From: Chloranthus sessilifolius
Lineage: Eukaryota > Streptophyta > Magnoliopsida > Chloranthales > Chloranthaceae
Direction of reading: 5' to 3'
Assembly: GCA_021018995.1 (NCBI GenBank)
Contig: CM037586.1
Coordinates: forward strand, 154,802,060-154,866,059
Length of the DNA: 64,000 nucleotides
The position numbers and the translations under genes are program-made. Shown here one piece after another: positions 1-12,060 of this stretch (positions within the stretch are counted from its first letter, which is position 1; each line of letters begins with the position of its first letter). Under the pieces are notes generated by a model, which was not told the origin of the DNA, made no database searches, and saw only the letters and a program-made list of their open reading frames with translations.

Positions 1-413
1 CATAATTGATCTTTGCCAATTCAGTCCATCACTAGGACTTATTATTATTTTCTTCTTTTTTTTTTTTTTTCTGAAAATCAAAACCCGAAAACTCATGAAA
101 TCTACCATCGCCTTCATCAAATTCTGTATAAAGCAACTGAAGTAAGCATTTATGAACTGGAGCCAAACCTCTGGTCCTAGGAGATCAACCAGGAACCATG
201 TAACATGAAGATGAAGAAGCCTTCTTGTTCCTAAAATTGTATGAGCAATAAAAATTGGAAGAGAATCCAAAAGACCATAACCTTTAAAGGACCCAACAGA
301 TAAGTAAAAAACCATCCTCCCAAGCTACCCAATAAATTACTCCATAAAAATCCCCACATTTAGAGATCAAACATATATCTACCATGCATAATTGCATACA
401 CCATCTATCCCAG
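1..413. other. Unassigned flank, possibly intron
   Basis: This stretch holds no convincing gene. It is AT-rich with a long T run near 55-71. If the exon proposed at 414 is real, this is the preceding intron, with an acceptor-like cccag at 409-413. An open frame on the minus strand here has no recognisable domain and is probably chance. Confidence 0.35.
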
Positions 414-471
414 GGGATGACCAATCTAACACGGAATTTCCGCCCAAGCCTAAGAAGAAAAATAAAGCATG
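414..471 (+). pseudogene. Left half of a putative host exon split by the Ty3 element
   Basis: The frame from 414 reads DDQSNTEFPPKPKKKNKA and is lysine/proline-rich at its end. It stops exactly at the Ty3 insertion and continues in the same frame from 15414, once one copy of the gcatg target duplication is removed. A splice-acceptor-like cag precedes it at 411-413, and an in-frame TAA at 389-391 lies upstream of that acceptor. I do not recognise the protein. The exon interpretation is inferred from frame continuity and splice-like borders. It could be chance, because the open stretch is only 137 nt in total. Confidence 0.35.
467..471. repeat. Target-site duplication, left copy (gcatg)
   Basis: Five bases, gcatg, immediately left of the element. 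The same five bases follow it at 15409-15413. Confidence 0.85.
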
Positions 472-2989
472 TATGACAGCCCAGATTTCGGCATCCCGAA
501 ACCCGTGCCATCAGCACGATCCTCCAGACTGTGCCCCATGGATACGTACGGAACATTGGCATAGCAAGCAATAATAAAGAGAACGAACGCATAAGAACTA
601 ATACTGAAATAAATCTCTAGTTCTATACATATACTCAAAATCTATAATCCAAAAGATGGTTCTAAACTCATGCCTCTGCATGAGTAAAAGAACCTACCCA
701 AACCATCAGTGACATCACTTAGTCACCCTAGATGGTTCGCCAAAAGAATATATCTATTTAATTATATTTCCCAAAAATTAAGGCTTGACATACCAAGCCG
801 CACAATAAGCTCTCAAAACTCACTCTATCAAAGTGTTTAGTTGAGTCTCCTAGAAGAAGTCCTCGGGAGGAGGCTCCAACTCTTCCCCGGGCACGTAATC
901 CGAATCACCCGGATCCACATCTCCCGAAGCCTCGGCCGCTGCTAGCACTGGACCTGCGACGTATAGTCTAAAAGGGTGAGCTACATCCTAGCTCAAGAGG
1001 GAACAACACAATGAACATATAAGTCAAATCCTCACATATATTCTATGATATTCTTAGCATTATGTATCTATGCACTTGTTGGAAAACAGTTTAAATAATT
1101 ACAATATGCCTTGAAGTTTACTGGTGGTTTGCATGTTTCACTTTATTATTAACTGTTCATGAATTACACTGAATAGGCCTAAAGAAAACTTAGATCTTCA
1201 ACTTAAGTAGTCCCCGAGCAATATAGCATCGAGCCCCGATGGAATACCCTCTATCGTCGTCTAAATAGACAGTTGTTATGAGTATATCATTTTGAATACT
1301 ACCCAAGTCCCTTTCTCATAGGCGACGGGGTTTAATCTCATCTCAACATCCCTGGGATGTGCTACTGCGTACGGATAGACCGCCGTATCGGTGTACGGAT
1401 TGGCCGCCATACCGGTCACAGATATCCTGCCGAGTCAGTCGTGGGTATCCCGCCACGTCGGTGGGGTATTCTGTTCAAACCTTAAATAATAAAAATATCA
1501 TGTGCTTTACATATAGTTATTCACCGTGTAAATGTGCTACTTTATATCAATTAGGCCTTATCAGTCTTTGTTCAATCTTACTTTACAATCTCTCTTACAT
1601 CCCTGGGATGTCTAAATTACTCGCATCACACTGATGCCTTTATCACTTTCTCATCCCCTGGGGATGTCTCATTCTTATTTACCTTTGCAAGATTTACATA
1701 ATTAAAATATTTTTCATTTCATTGGTGTATCACACATACACACACACACAGAGATTATATGATTCATTTCATTTCTATATCACTACATACATGCTCTTGC
1801 AATTAAAGTACATGTTCAAGGTGTTCCCTACCTTAAGTCTCTGAAGGTCCAAGCATCAAGGTCCCACATGGCTCCTTATGCTTGTGTTCACACGTACCAC
1901 CTATGGTACACCATAACATATACAACACATCAATAAATATGCAATAGAGAAGGTCCAAGACCCTCCATGAACCCCAAGGTCCACTTAAGAAGTCAAGTCA
2001 AACTGCCAAAATCGATTAATCGATCTCCAAAATCGATTAATTGAAACTCTAAATCGATTAATCGATTAATCGAAAATCCAAAATCGATTAATCGATCCCA
2101 AATCGATTAATCAAAAATCCCAAAGATAGTTAATCGATCCCTAAATCGAGTAGTCGAAAATCCAAAATCGAATAATCGATCCCAAATCGATTAATTGATT
2201 TCCTAATTCGATTAGTCGATTTTCCCAAGCCTTATTTCTCCAGCCACTGGAGGTACTCAGTCGATTAGTCGATTTCTAAATCGATTAATCGACTTTCAAA
2301 GTCGATTAATCGAACTCGGACATTCTTGCCTTTTCAACTTCTAGACCAAAATCGATTAATCGATTCTCCAAATCGATTAATCGATTTGGCTAGAACTCAG
2401 CCCCTTTTCGGGCTGTTCTTTCAAATCTTTTTCTTCCTATTTTTCCTTCTTTTCCATCATTTTAATTTGATGATTTAACCCATCTTTCCTATAGCTAATG
2501 CATAACAAAGTACTCATTTAAATCTAGCAAACTCACCTCAAATCAATCTCCTTATTGATTGAATGGTTGATTTGAATAGTTAGGGTTCCAGCTTTTGCTC
2601 CAACAATTCCAATCACGTTGAATCCGGCATTTATTGCTCGATCCCAACTTGATTTGCCATTTGCATTAACTCCAATCCCTCACTCTCTCCTTGATCTCTC
2701 TCTCTCTCTCTCTTCTTAACTCTCTTCACCAACCAAACAAGAGAAATAACTTCTCTTTTAGGTTTTTTTAAAATCCTTATAACTCCTTTGCTTAGGTGTT
2801 GAGCACATACACTACAGATAGGTGTACGTGACTCCCAACTAACACCATACACTATGCTAAGGGTCATACTACATCACAAAACACTTCCATCCTCAAGTCT
2901 ACTGTTTGACCATCACTTGGTCAACCTTCGACCAATCGGACACGGATCCCGAGGTCATTGTTTATCGCTCAATTTTCGGGGATATTACA
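472..2989 (-). repeat. 3' LTR of the Ty3 element
   Basis: About 2,518 bp, the partner of 12931-15408. It is slightly longer because of small insertions, for example a duplicated ccgccgtatcgg-like stretch near 1380-1415. It carries the same (CT)n run (2692-2716) and dyad array (1990-2395). It ends gatattaca at 2989, next to the polypurine tract. Confidence 0.93.
1990..2395. repeat. TCGATTAATCGA dyad array in the 3' LTR
   Basis: More than fifteen exact or one-off copies of the same dyad as at 4965-5420, with about 20-23 bp spacing. Confidence 0.88.
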
Positions 2990-3000
2990 TTCTCCCCACC
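2990..3000 (-). promoter_or_regulatory. Polypurine tract
   Basis: The minus strand reads GGTGGGGAGAA directly before the 3' LTR: the expected plus-strand DNA primer. Confidence 0.85.
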
Positions 3001-3446
3001 TTGGGAATTTTCGTCCTCGAAAATGAACTCAAAGGTGTGTTGATTGGGTACCCCACACACGGGTGATGTTACGTACCCGATCACGAAAACTTTACTAATT
3101 TAGTCACACACAATGTAAGAAATAGCGTAATGGAAGCAATTTCCAAAATTATTTGAATTTTCATTTCATGTGTTCCAAAATTTACAATTTCCCGTTACTC
3201 AATAATTACAACTCAAAATTTGATTACAACACCACAAAAAAATCCAAAAAATGATCACAAAATAACCCCATCGCCACAAGCTCACGCCGCCCCCTCACCT
3301 GGCTGGTCTTGTGCTGGGTGACTCGCCTGGGCTGGCTGCTCTGTCTGGTCTGGCTGCTGTGGCACCGAGCCAGATGTGCCGGCATCCGCTGCACCCGTAT
3401 GGAAAGTGGTCGCGCCCGCAGTCCAAGCCTGCTCCTGCGCTAGGCG
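3001..3446 (-). other. 3' untranslated region of the Ty3 element
   Basis: Between the accessory ORF stop and the polypurine tract. No ORF with recognisable content; the part near 3270-3446 is GC-richer. Confidence 0.5.
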
Positions 3447-4763
3447 CTAGTGGTAGTCCAATGGATAGATGTACCGCATGGTGTGGTACATCAAAAAGTT
3501 CATGCACCGATTCATTTGTTGGTTGTTGGCCTCCATCCGGGCCAACATGTCCTCGATCGTAGGTGCAAGGCGAGCCGCTCGTCGGCGATATGCTGATGTA
3601 GGTGTGACGGTCGCTGACTGCGGCGGTGGCGTAGAGGATGCGGTAGTGTGAGAGGGTGCCCCCTCAACTGGTGGAATAACGGGGTGTGCTCCCCCCACAG
3701 GCGGGTCCTGATGTGGTGGTGGGGGTGGTGGTGGTGCTACTGGTGGTGCTGCTGCTGCCGGGGCTGCTGGGCCCTCAACTGGCAGGGTCTTCTTCAACAA
3801 TCTGTAGCTACGACCCCATGAAGCGATGGAGTAGTGCTTCACGTGGTCGGTAGCTTTCTGCTCGTGGGGTGACATGGCATACTCTTGGGTGTTAGAGTAG
3901 CACTCAAGCATGCTCAATATGAGACGAGCATAAGGCATTTTCTCCTTTGGTCTCAAATGACCCTTCATCAACTTTCCTTTGATGTAGACCATCCCCTCTA
4001 AGACGATCTTGGTGGCGTCGAACCAACGGCCGCGGAATGCCGCGTATAGGGCCTGTTGGACCAACTCCACCCTCTCGGTATCATGGCGCATCGGGTAGAG
4101 GTTACACTTGATTATAGAATCAAGCATCCATATGTAGTGGGGAAAATCTACCCTCCTAATGGACGATCCAGACCCCTTTTTCCCATTGGTCATCTCGGTC
4201 ATGATTTCCTCAAATCTCACCTCTTCCGCAAATGGTGGAAAGAGGGTGGTCTCGGGCACGAAATCCAAATAGCACTCTAGGGACTCGTGTACTTGGCGAC
4301 GGGTAAAGGTGTAGTTACGACCATCAATCTTGGTCGCAACGATGTCATCAGTCGGATCCTCCGCCAAGCCCTGGTAAAATAGGAGAACTAGCCTAGGGTA
4401 GTAACACCTGTGTAGTGGCTTTAATAGGTTACTGAGGCCAGCTTTGACCAAATAGTTCCTAGCCCATTTGGTCTCACCCTCCACGTCGGGGTCGGTAAAC
4501 AAGTCCTCGTCAATAATATATTCATCCTCGAAATTCTTTGCCTCTCACCACTCATTTAGTTGGTGCAAGTCTACGGGTGGTGGTGGTAATGTCGGTGAAG
4601 ATTCGCGCGAAGACACGCTGGTTGAACCGGATGTGGTATCCGATGACGACGGGGAGGGGGTTTGTACAGGTGACGGTGATGGTGGTGGCGGTGCGACGTT
4701 CTTATGTCGTATCGGAAGCTTCGAAGCCGCTTGCTTCGTGGTCAAGCGAGTTTGAGGTGGCAT
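3447..4763 (-). CDS. Accessory ORF downstream of Ty3 pol (plant-transposon-protein-like), one in-frame TGA
   Basis: The minus-strand ATG at 4763 opens MPPQTRLTTKQAASKLP. A Pro/Ser-rich segment ends HQLNEW before a TGA at 4547-4545. The same frame then runs EAKNFEDEYIIDEDLFTDPD and stays open to a TAG at 3447, about 438 codons in all. The central part (KPLHRCYYPRLVLLFYQGL, KIDGRNYTFTRRQVHESLEC) resembles the domain Pfam calls putative plant transposon protein (Transposase_32), found in extra ORFs of plant retroelements; this is my recognition, not a search. A Pro/Ala-rich tail and a short helical C-terminus (IEDMLARMEANNQQMNRC) follow. The TGA fits a CGA to TGA change. It is in the same sense as gag-pol and better preserved than pol. 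Function unknown. Confidence 0.7.
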
Positions 4764-4948
4764 TTTTGAGAAGAAAACTCGAAATCTAAGGTTTACCTTA
4801 GGTTTCGATCTAATTGCGCGGGGATTTCGAGTTGAAATCGGTGCAAAACCCCCAAAAACCTAGCTTGCACAGTGGCTCGAGGAGGAAGAAGAGGGAGCGC
4901 GCGAAAGAGAAAACCCAAAAAAATTTTGAATAGGAAAAAATTTCCCCT

Positions 4949-4960
4949 CTTTTATATATA
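4949..4960 (-). promoter_or_regulatory. TATA box upstream of the accessory ORF
   Basis: The minus strand reads TATATATAAAAG about 190 bp before the ATG at 4763. A roughly 150-nt leader rich in pyrimidine blocks lies between them. The placement suggests an internal promoter giving a separate mRNA; this is inference from sequence alone. Confidence 0.5.
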
Positions 4961-4964
4961 CAGG

Positions 4965-5420
4965 TCGAAATCGATTAATCGATTTTACAAATTATCTCCA
5001 GCCGCACGATATCAATTAATCGATTTCCAAAATTGATTAATCGAAATTCAAAATCGATTAAAATTCGTGGTCATTTAAAATTTCTAGGTTTTCCAGCTCA
5101 CTGGCATGTGCCAGTCGATTAATCGATTTCCCAAAATCGATTAATTGAATTTTACCTCGATTAATCGAAATTGTAATGTCCTTAAAATTTTCCAAAATTC
5201 CCAGGTCACTGACATGTGTTAGTCGAGTAATCGAAATCCCAGATCGATTAATCGATTTGACAAATCGATTAATCGAATTCCCTTCGATTAATCGAAATTT
5301 CACTTTACTAATTTTTCTGAATCTTCACTCACTAGCGTATGCCAGTTGACTAATCGACCAAAATCGATTAATCGAATTTCCAAATCGATTAATCGATTTG
5401 AAAATCGATTAATCGGTTTT
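4965..5420. repeat. Array of TCGATTAATCGA dyads upstream of the accessory ORF
   Basis: A dozen or more perfect or near copies of AATCGATTAATCGATT spaced roughly 20-23 bp apart. They sit in a larger unit of about 110-120 bp that also carries cactggcatgtgccagt-like sequence (near 5098, 5210 and 5330). Confidence 0.85.
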
Positions 5421-5684
5421 CATCAGAATTCAAAATTTTTCTTGTTTTTATCTCTTTTGTTTCCTTGGTAGCACATGACCAGTGGGTCATTGGTTTTGTG
5501 AAATATGTCTTCATAACCATTGCTTGGTGTGATGACTCTTGACCATGCATTCTACATTGCATCACAGTACAACTTTTCTATTAACATTCTCTCCATTAGA
5601 TAAATTGGCCAGATGGTCAACATTTGATTACAATGGAAGGTTTAAATCCGCAAACATGCTTGCGGTGGTACAATTTTTTGACTC

Positions 5685-6960
5685 TCAAGCTGTTGCAAAC
5701 AAGTCCGGATATTGTTCTTTCACGTCGGCCTCTCGTTCCCACGTAGCTTCTTCGGCCGGATGATTTTTCCATCGAACAAGCACTAATGGAATTACTTTTG
5801 TCCGCAATACTTGTTCCTTTCGATCCAAAATCTCCGTCGTTTCTTCTATCATGCTCATATCTTCGTGCATCTCTAATGGTTGACCGCTCAATACGTGACC
5901 AGGGCCATTAATATACTTCCTGAGCATAGATACGTGAAACACATTGTGCACCCGATCGAATAGCGGTGGTAATCCAATGCAATAAGCAACTTCACCTACT
6001 CGACCCAAAACCTCAAAGGGTCCAATATAACGGGGACTTAACTTCCCTCTCTTTCCGAATCTCATGACGCCCTTCATAGGCGACACCTTGACAAACACAT
6101 GTTCACCTACTTTATAGTCTACACTGGTCCGCTTAATGTCGACGTAGCTTTTCTGCCTGCTCTGTGCCGCTTTGAGTTTTGCTCTTATCATCCGAACATA
6201 GGCGGCATTATCTTCAAGCATTTCGGGGCCCAAAACAAATTTCTCACCGATTTCTTCCCAATTGATAGGCGATCTACATTGCCGTCCATAAAGAGCTTCA
6301 TATGGTGCCATCCTAATGCTCGCCTGGAAACAGTTGTTGTATGCGAACTCAATCAATGGCAGGTGCTGATCCCATGATCCTTGCAATTCTAACATACACG
6401 CCCTCAGCATGTCCTTGATGATCTGATTGACCCGCTCTGTTTGCCCATTGGTTTGCGGATGGAATGCTGAACTGAAGTCCAATCGCGCTCCCATTCCCTC
6501 TTGAAATTTCTTCCAAAACTTTGATGTATATAATGGGTCACGGTCAGAAACAATGCTACTTGGAATCCCATGCAAACGGACGATCTCTTTCATATATAGC
6601 TCTGCGAGTCTTCCTGCCGTATATATCGTGTTGTAAGGCAAAAAATGTGCTGACTTCGTTAATTGGTCTACGACTACCCAAATGGCATTATATCTCTTCA
6701 CTGTACGCGGTAGTCCTACTATGAAGTTTATAGAGATCGAATCCCACTTCCACTCTGGTATGGGTAGAGGTTGCAATAATCCAGCAAGATGTCTATGATC
6801 AACTTTCACCTGCTGACATGTCAAACACCGTGACACGTATTCTGTCACGTCTTGCTTCAAACCTCTCCACCAGTAATTCTTTTTCAAATCTTGGTACATT
6901 TTCGTACTGCTAGGGTGAATCGCATAGTTCGACTTGTGAGATTCATCAAGAATAGTTTGT
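5685..6960 (-). pseudogene. Integrase with C-terminal chromodomain (Ty3 pol)
   Basis: The HHCC zinc motif spans HKSNYAIHP to CLTCQQ. The core follows with VSDRDPLYTSKFW (second catalytic Asp) and FHPQTNGQTERVNQ (catalytic Glu). The first catalytic Asp, normally in a MDF-type motif, reads INF; both changed codons fit G to A transitions, so the enzyme should be inactive. The C-terminal part has GPFEVLGRVG, FHVSMLRKY, and a chromodomain ending LVRWKNHPAEEATWE. Chromodomains of this class are known to steer integration to heterochromatin. An in-frame TGA lies just before the HHCC motif, near 6959. The minus frame 6899-5685 is otherwise open. Confidence 0.92.
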
Positions 6961-7126
6961 CATAGATCGACATTGTCCAGAATGCAGAGACGACCCTTGA
7001 ACAATAAGGAGCCATCATCTTTCACTGAGAAGTCAGGTTTGATGCCTTCAATCACATCTTGACGAATCTTGGTTAAAGTCGGGTCTTTCATCTATAGCTC
7101 GTGGATATGCTCAAATATCACTGGCC

Positions 7127-7807
7127 TCACTGAAATGTTTGCCAAAAAGGCTCCTGTGGCTTGTGACTCGATATTTGCATCATACAGTGCCAGATCTTCA
7201 AATAATTTCCATCGGTGCATACCCAAATCAAACTAGCCAACTGTGCTGAACTCTTCCGGCTCAAGACATCTGCTACTACATTAGCCTTGCCTGGATGGTA
7301 CTGTATGGAACAGTCATAGTCCTTGAGGAACTCCATCCATCTGCACTGCCTCATATTTAGTTCATTTTGTGTAAACAGATATCTGAGGCTCTTGTGGTCG
7401 GTGAAAATCTCAAAAGTCTCACCGTACAAGTAATGTCGCCAAATCTTCAGCGCAAATATGACCGCTGCTAGTTCCAGATCATGTGTTGGGTAGTTCTTTT
7501 CATGTTCTTTCAACTGTCTCGACCCGTAAGTTATCACCTTTCTGTGTTGGTTGAGTACGCAACCCAAACCATTATACGAAGCATCACTATAGACTGTGAA
7601 TCCTCCACTGCCTGACGGAATTGCTAGTATTAGAGCTGAAGTGAGTCTCTTCTTCAGTTCCTGAAAACTCTTCTCACATGTCTCACTCCATTCGAACCTT
7701 GCATCCTTCCGTGTAAGTCTCGTGAGTGGTCCCGATATCTTTGAAAAACTCTCAACGAAACGCCGGTAATAGCCAGCTAGTTCGAGGAAACTACGGACGT
7801 CAGCCAC
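7127..7807 (-). pseudogene. RNase H domain of Ty3 pol
   Basis: Begins in the RT thumb/connection ([27 protein letters not shown]). RNase H follows with its four acidic positions visible: [10 protein letters not shown], the Glu in [21 protein letters not shown] and [10 protein letters not shown]. After SRKSSAQLA the frame drifts from the family pattern and ends at 7127, so a frameshift near 7210 is likely. The domain would degrade the RNA strand during reverse transcription. Confidence 0.88.
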
Positions 7808-7905
7808 GGTCTTTGGCTGCTCCTAATTGACCACTGCTTCTATCTTAGCCGGGTCAATTGTGACACCATGCTTTGAGACGACATGTCCCAAAAAGCTAAC
7901 TTCCT

Positions 7906-8710
7906 CTAACCAAAGTCGCACTTGCTAAGCTTGGCGTACAGTTGGTGTTCACGCAAGGTTTGTAGAGCAATCCTCAAGTGTTCTTCGTGTTCCGCTTTTG
8001 ACTTGGAGTATATTAAGATATCATCGACGAACACGACGACGCAGGAGTCCAGGTGTGGTTTAAACACCTGATTCATCAAATCTATAAATGACGTCGGTGC
8101 GTTCGTCAACCCAAACGGCATCACTAAGAATTCATAGTGCCCGTACTGTGTCCTGAATGCAGTCTTCTGGATGTCCTCTGCCTTGACTCTCAACTAATGG
8201 TATCCAAATCTCAGATCGATCTTGGAGAAATACCTTGCTCCTTGCAGCTGGTCGAATAAGTCATCTATCCTAGGCAAAGGATACTTATTCTTTATAGTGA
8301 GTTTGTTTAATTGCCGATAGTCAATTCACAGACGCATTGACCCATTTTTCTTTTTTACAACCAAGACCGGTGCTCCCCATGGAGACACGCTCAGTCTAAC
8401 AAACCCCTTGTCCATGAGCTCTTGTAACTGCTCTTTCAACTCCTTCAACTCCTTCAACTCAGCAGGAGCCATTCTATATGGTGCTTTAGAAACAGGCTCC
8501 GTTCTTGGTGCTAAGTCGATGGCGAACTAAACTTCTCTTTTTGGAGGTAATCCGGGTAATTCTTCCGGAAACACATCAGCGAAGTCTCGCACAACTGCTA
8601 TCTCCGAAATAATATTCTTCTCTTCCTTATCCTCCTTCAAGAATGCCAAGTATCCACTACACCCTTTTCTAATCAAGTGCTCGGCCCTGACTGCAGAGAT
8701 AAGTGGCATA
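7906..8710 (-). pseudogene. Reverse transcriptase domain of Ty3 pol
   Basis: The linker at 8709-8527 shows FADVFPEELPGLPP, the conserved pre-RT block. RT blocks follow: [51 protein letters not shown] and the catalytic FVDDILIYS. In-frame stops sit where a residue before IDYR and the Gln of GYHQLR are expected (CAG to TAG in the second case). The aspartates of the VDD box are present. Confidence 0.88.
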
Positions 8711-8727
8711 CACGTCGATCTCTCTCC

Positions 8728-9119
8728 TCAAAATCGAAACGATCTCCTCGTGTTAGGTCTGAAAATGACGACCTTGTTCTTGCAATCCACGGTTGCACAA
8801 TGAGTCGACAACCAATCCATGCCAAGGATCACGTCGAATCCTTGCATGCCTAACATAATCAAATTTGTCTGTAGTTCAAAGACGTCTCCATCCATGATTC
8901 TCACGATCACGGAGTTGCAAACCTTCTCAGTATCAATTGACTTTCCAGTCGGAACAGTTACAGTTAACACAAAGTCTAACTCCTCTGGGTTGACTTTCAT
9001 CTTCTTTGTGAAGCGAGGGGTAATAAATGAGTGGGTAGACCCCGGGTCTATCAACACTCGAGCTTCGTATGTAACATCGCTTCCTTTCTCATAAATTTGT
9101 AACGTACCTAGTCATACAT

Positions 9120-9120
<1 letters not shown>
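8728..9120 (-). pseudogene. Protease domain of Ty3 pol
   Basis: The minus-strand frame contains GTLQIYEKG, then LIDPGSTHSF (the active-site loop, a D-P-G-S-T variant typical of this lineage) and VILGMDWL near the end. This retropepsin would cut the Gag-Pol polyprotein. The open stretch 9057-8728 has no stop. Upstream, the link to the gag knuckles is interrupted by about 170 bp of non-matching DNA containing a (TG)n(TA)n repeat. Confidence 0.85.

Positions 9121-9172
<52 letters not shown>
9119..9172. repeat. (CA)n(TA)n microsatellite inside the Ty3 gag-pol
   Basis: Alternating CA then TA dinucleotides. It lies inside a roughly 170-bp stretch (about 9118-9290) that separates SNV-like from GTL-like residues, where related elements are contiguous. 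Probably a later insertion. Confidence 0.8.
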
Positions 9173-9174
<2 letters not shown>

Positions 9175-10643
9175 GTATACCATCATACTAAAATTATTAC
9201 ATACAGGTTCTTTTCTATTTCTATATGGATGCACCTTCTCTATCTAAAACTTTACAAGAATTGAAATTCTTTATTTAAAAGAGATTCTCACATTGGATCA
9301 CGTCGTTTGCACCTCTTGAGCTGTGACCGCATAGGCTCTCCCTTGGACGATCGGCTTCCTTGCTTGTATCGGTCGTGGCGTAGCAGCTAAAGCCGTCTTC
9401 CCTTTGTTCACCTCAGGGCAATCTTTGATCAAGTGACCCACCTTGCCTCAAAATGTTCACGCCGTCTTGTGAGACTTGCCACACTTGGCACAAGTCTCCC
9501 GCGGTGTGGAAGATGCAGCTCGTGAGAAACCCTGTGTAACTGTAGCTCCGGTAGTGATAGCTGGGTTCTCATATCGTATCGGCCTCCCCGACGTGAGCAA
9601 TGGAAATCTTTATTGGTTGCTTTGCTGCGCCGGTCTTTGATACCCTCCTTGGAATGGTGGTCTCTGATTGTGGGCTACGAATCTCGGCTTTTTGCTCACT
9701 GGCTCGTAGTTTCCCGTTTTACTCTGATCCACACTCCACCTTCCTTACTGTTCCCTCTGGCGATAGCGGTTATTATTTTCTTCTTCAACCACTAATGACC
9801 TCTCCATAGGTCCTCATCTGGAATGGTGCTATTCCTCCCCTCACATCCGGTCTCAACCCTTGCTGAAACCTCTTCGCTCTCATCATCTCCGTGATGACAT
9901 AATTAGGCGCGAAGCGAGTGAGTCGCATGAACTCCACTTCATACTCTCTAATAGTCATCTTCCCTTGAACGAGTTGCAAAAACTGGATCTCCATCTGATT
10001 CCTCACAACTTCTGGGAAATACTGTTTATTGATGTAGCGACCCGAGATCTCACAACCTCTTAATTGTAAGATCTTAGACCGTACCTTCGTATCGAGAACC
10101 ATGGAAACATAATAAGGCGATAAAAGCACCTTAAACAACGGAAGATAAAATTTCTTTAAAACATTAATTAATCTAAATAAAACCCATGATAATGTTCTTA
10201 TTCCAATAACAAGTCCAACATAATTAAGCTTAAACAGTTTAAATAAAATACTAACTGATCAATGTCCCATTTATTTAAAATTACCAATAACTAGAAAGGA
10301 AAATAGCTAATTAGGCCACGAAGCCATCAACGCCATTCAGTCCAGTTTCTTGAGCACCACGTGCCGTCTCATCGCCATAGACCCATACATTGTCATTGGC
10401 AACACCTGTCTCATCTGGTCACCCACATAAACAAGGGGTGTAAGTTTACACTTGTATGGACCAGACATGCAATCCATTGAAGCATAAAATATCAATCCTA
10501 GCCATATAACATTTCGATATATTTAATGTATGTGTGCATGTGGCATGTATAATCTCACTAAGCTGAAATGAACTGAACGTAAACATATATATATTAATAT
10601 TACATGAATGCATCATATCTTTTAATTTCATCTTTCTTGTCAT

Positions 10644-10905
10644 TTAATGCACGTTAGACTCCGTCCCGCTCAAGACGTTGGGTCTTAATCATGCTTATCA
10701 CTTGTTAGTTAGACTCCGTCATGCTCGAGACGTTGGGTCTAATGAATCATGTTATTTATTGCATGTCAAACTCCGTCCCGCTCAAGACGTTGGGCTGAAT
10801 CATGCTCATCATACTCTTGTTCAGTTAGACTCCATCTTACACAAGATGTTGGGTCTAATACCTTCTTAGACTCCATCGGGTACAAGATGTTGGGTCTAAT
10901 GCTCA
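10644..10905. repeat. Tandem repeats in the nested solo LTR
   Basis: About five copies of a unit containing gttagactccgtc...aagacgttgggtct. The sister LTR at 58610-60800 has more copies (59880-60190). Confidence 0.85.
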
Positions 10906-11994
10906 TTAATCATGGCTTGACATTTCATCGTATTTTACGTATCTTGATTGTGAATTATATAGATCATCATGGGACATATAAAGTGCATGAGAGTGATATC
11001 ATACTACATATGCATTTAAGTGCATTTAATCATGGTACGTAAATATCAAAGTGTACACAATCATGGTGCATAAATATTACAGTGCATATCATACGATCAT
11101 GGTGCGTAAAACAGCCCAAGAATTCCGAAAATAATATCAAAATACTGCAACTTTGGGTCATCGGGAACTTAGTGCTACTTGCAGCTCAATTTGGACCTTC
11201 AAGACGTCAGATTCAGAAACTGGCTAAAACACAAAAGTTGTAGAGCTCGTCGTCAGCTTTCCAACGCCGTAAGAATCGCCTCAATCCGAGTTCGGGACAG
11301 AAAGTTATGGCCAAAATACCGAGGCAGTATCTGATGCAAAGTTTGGCGGGAATTCACGGAAATTGCTTTTAGGTGTCAATCGATTGATTTCAATCCGTGA
11401 GCACGCCTCAAAATACATCAAATCACATGGTGGAATTTAATCGGACTTCTTTTTAACCCAACATCATTAACATTAAAAATCTATTAATCATAGCATGCAT
11501 TCATTTAATCATTCCATCATTATCTATGAAATAAAATCACTAATTTATATAAAAATCTATTAATAAAAAATAATATTTTAAGATCAATGGAAAGCATGAT
11601 TTCTCCATACCTAGATCGATCGTACCATCACGATTAGATTCAGATCCCAACAATGATGATGATTTTAGAAGAAGGTGGAGGCCGCTTGAGAATATACGCC
11701 AACGTCTCCCCGCACTTCCAAAAGAAGGGTTCTAGGAAGATAGATCTAGAATTTCTTCTCTAAGGTCTCTAGGGTCTCTAACGGCTCTATTCTTAAGAAG
11801 AACTCTAAATGAGCTTATAATTTAGGGTTCTCCGTAAGACACTTATTTATCACACTTTGGAGATTATCCGGTGTTAAGCCAACACAATAAGGAAGAGTGT
11901 ATAGGCTTTTATCTCCGGTGTTAAGCCAACACAATAAGGAAGAGTGTATAGGCTTTTATCTCAAAGTCTAAAATAGAGGTTTAAAGCACACATA

Positions 11995-12060
11995 ACAAGG
12001 TTTGATCCATAGACCTCTTATCTAGAATTTAAAGCCTTTAACCAATAGGCTACCACATAA
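11995..12060 (-). repeat. tRNA-like (pol III box A/B) module in the nested LTR
   Basis: On the minus strand, tagcctattgg (box A-like) is followed about 35 nt later by gatcaaacc (box B-like, 12007-11999 region). It looks like a tRNA-derived SINE head rather than a working tRNA; no cloverleaf is apparent. Confidence 0.5.

Noticed and set aside
284-592. Minus-strand open frame of about 100 codons
   Set aside because: It crosses the LTR edge at 472, so half is retroelement and half flank. No domain is recognised.
1990-2395. Regular repeats resembling a CRISPR array
   Set aside because: The spacers are short and similar, the motif is a self-dyad in an LTR, and the genome is a plant's.
3311-3651. 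Plus-strand open frames over the accessory ORF
   Set aside because: They are shadows in GC-rich DNA opposite the minus-strand ORF.
5058-5303. Minus-strand frame with repeated SINR words
   Set aside because: It is only the translation of the TCGATTAATCGA repeat array.
11995-12060. A functional tRNA gene
   Set aside because: Box A and B are recognisable but no acceptor-stem pairing or proper anticodon arm is seen, and all copies lie inside LTRs.
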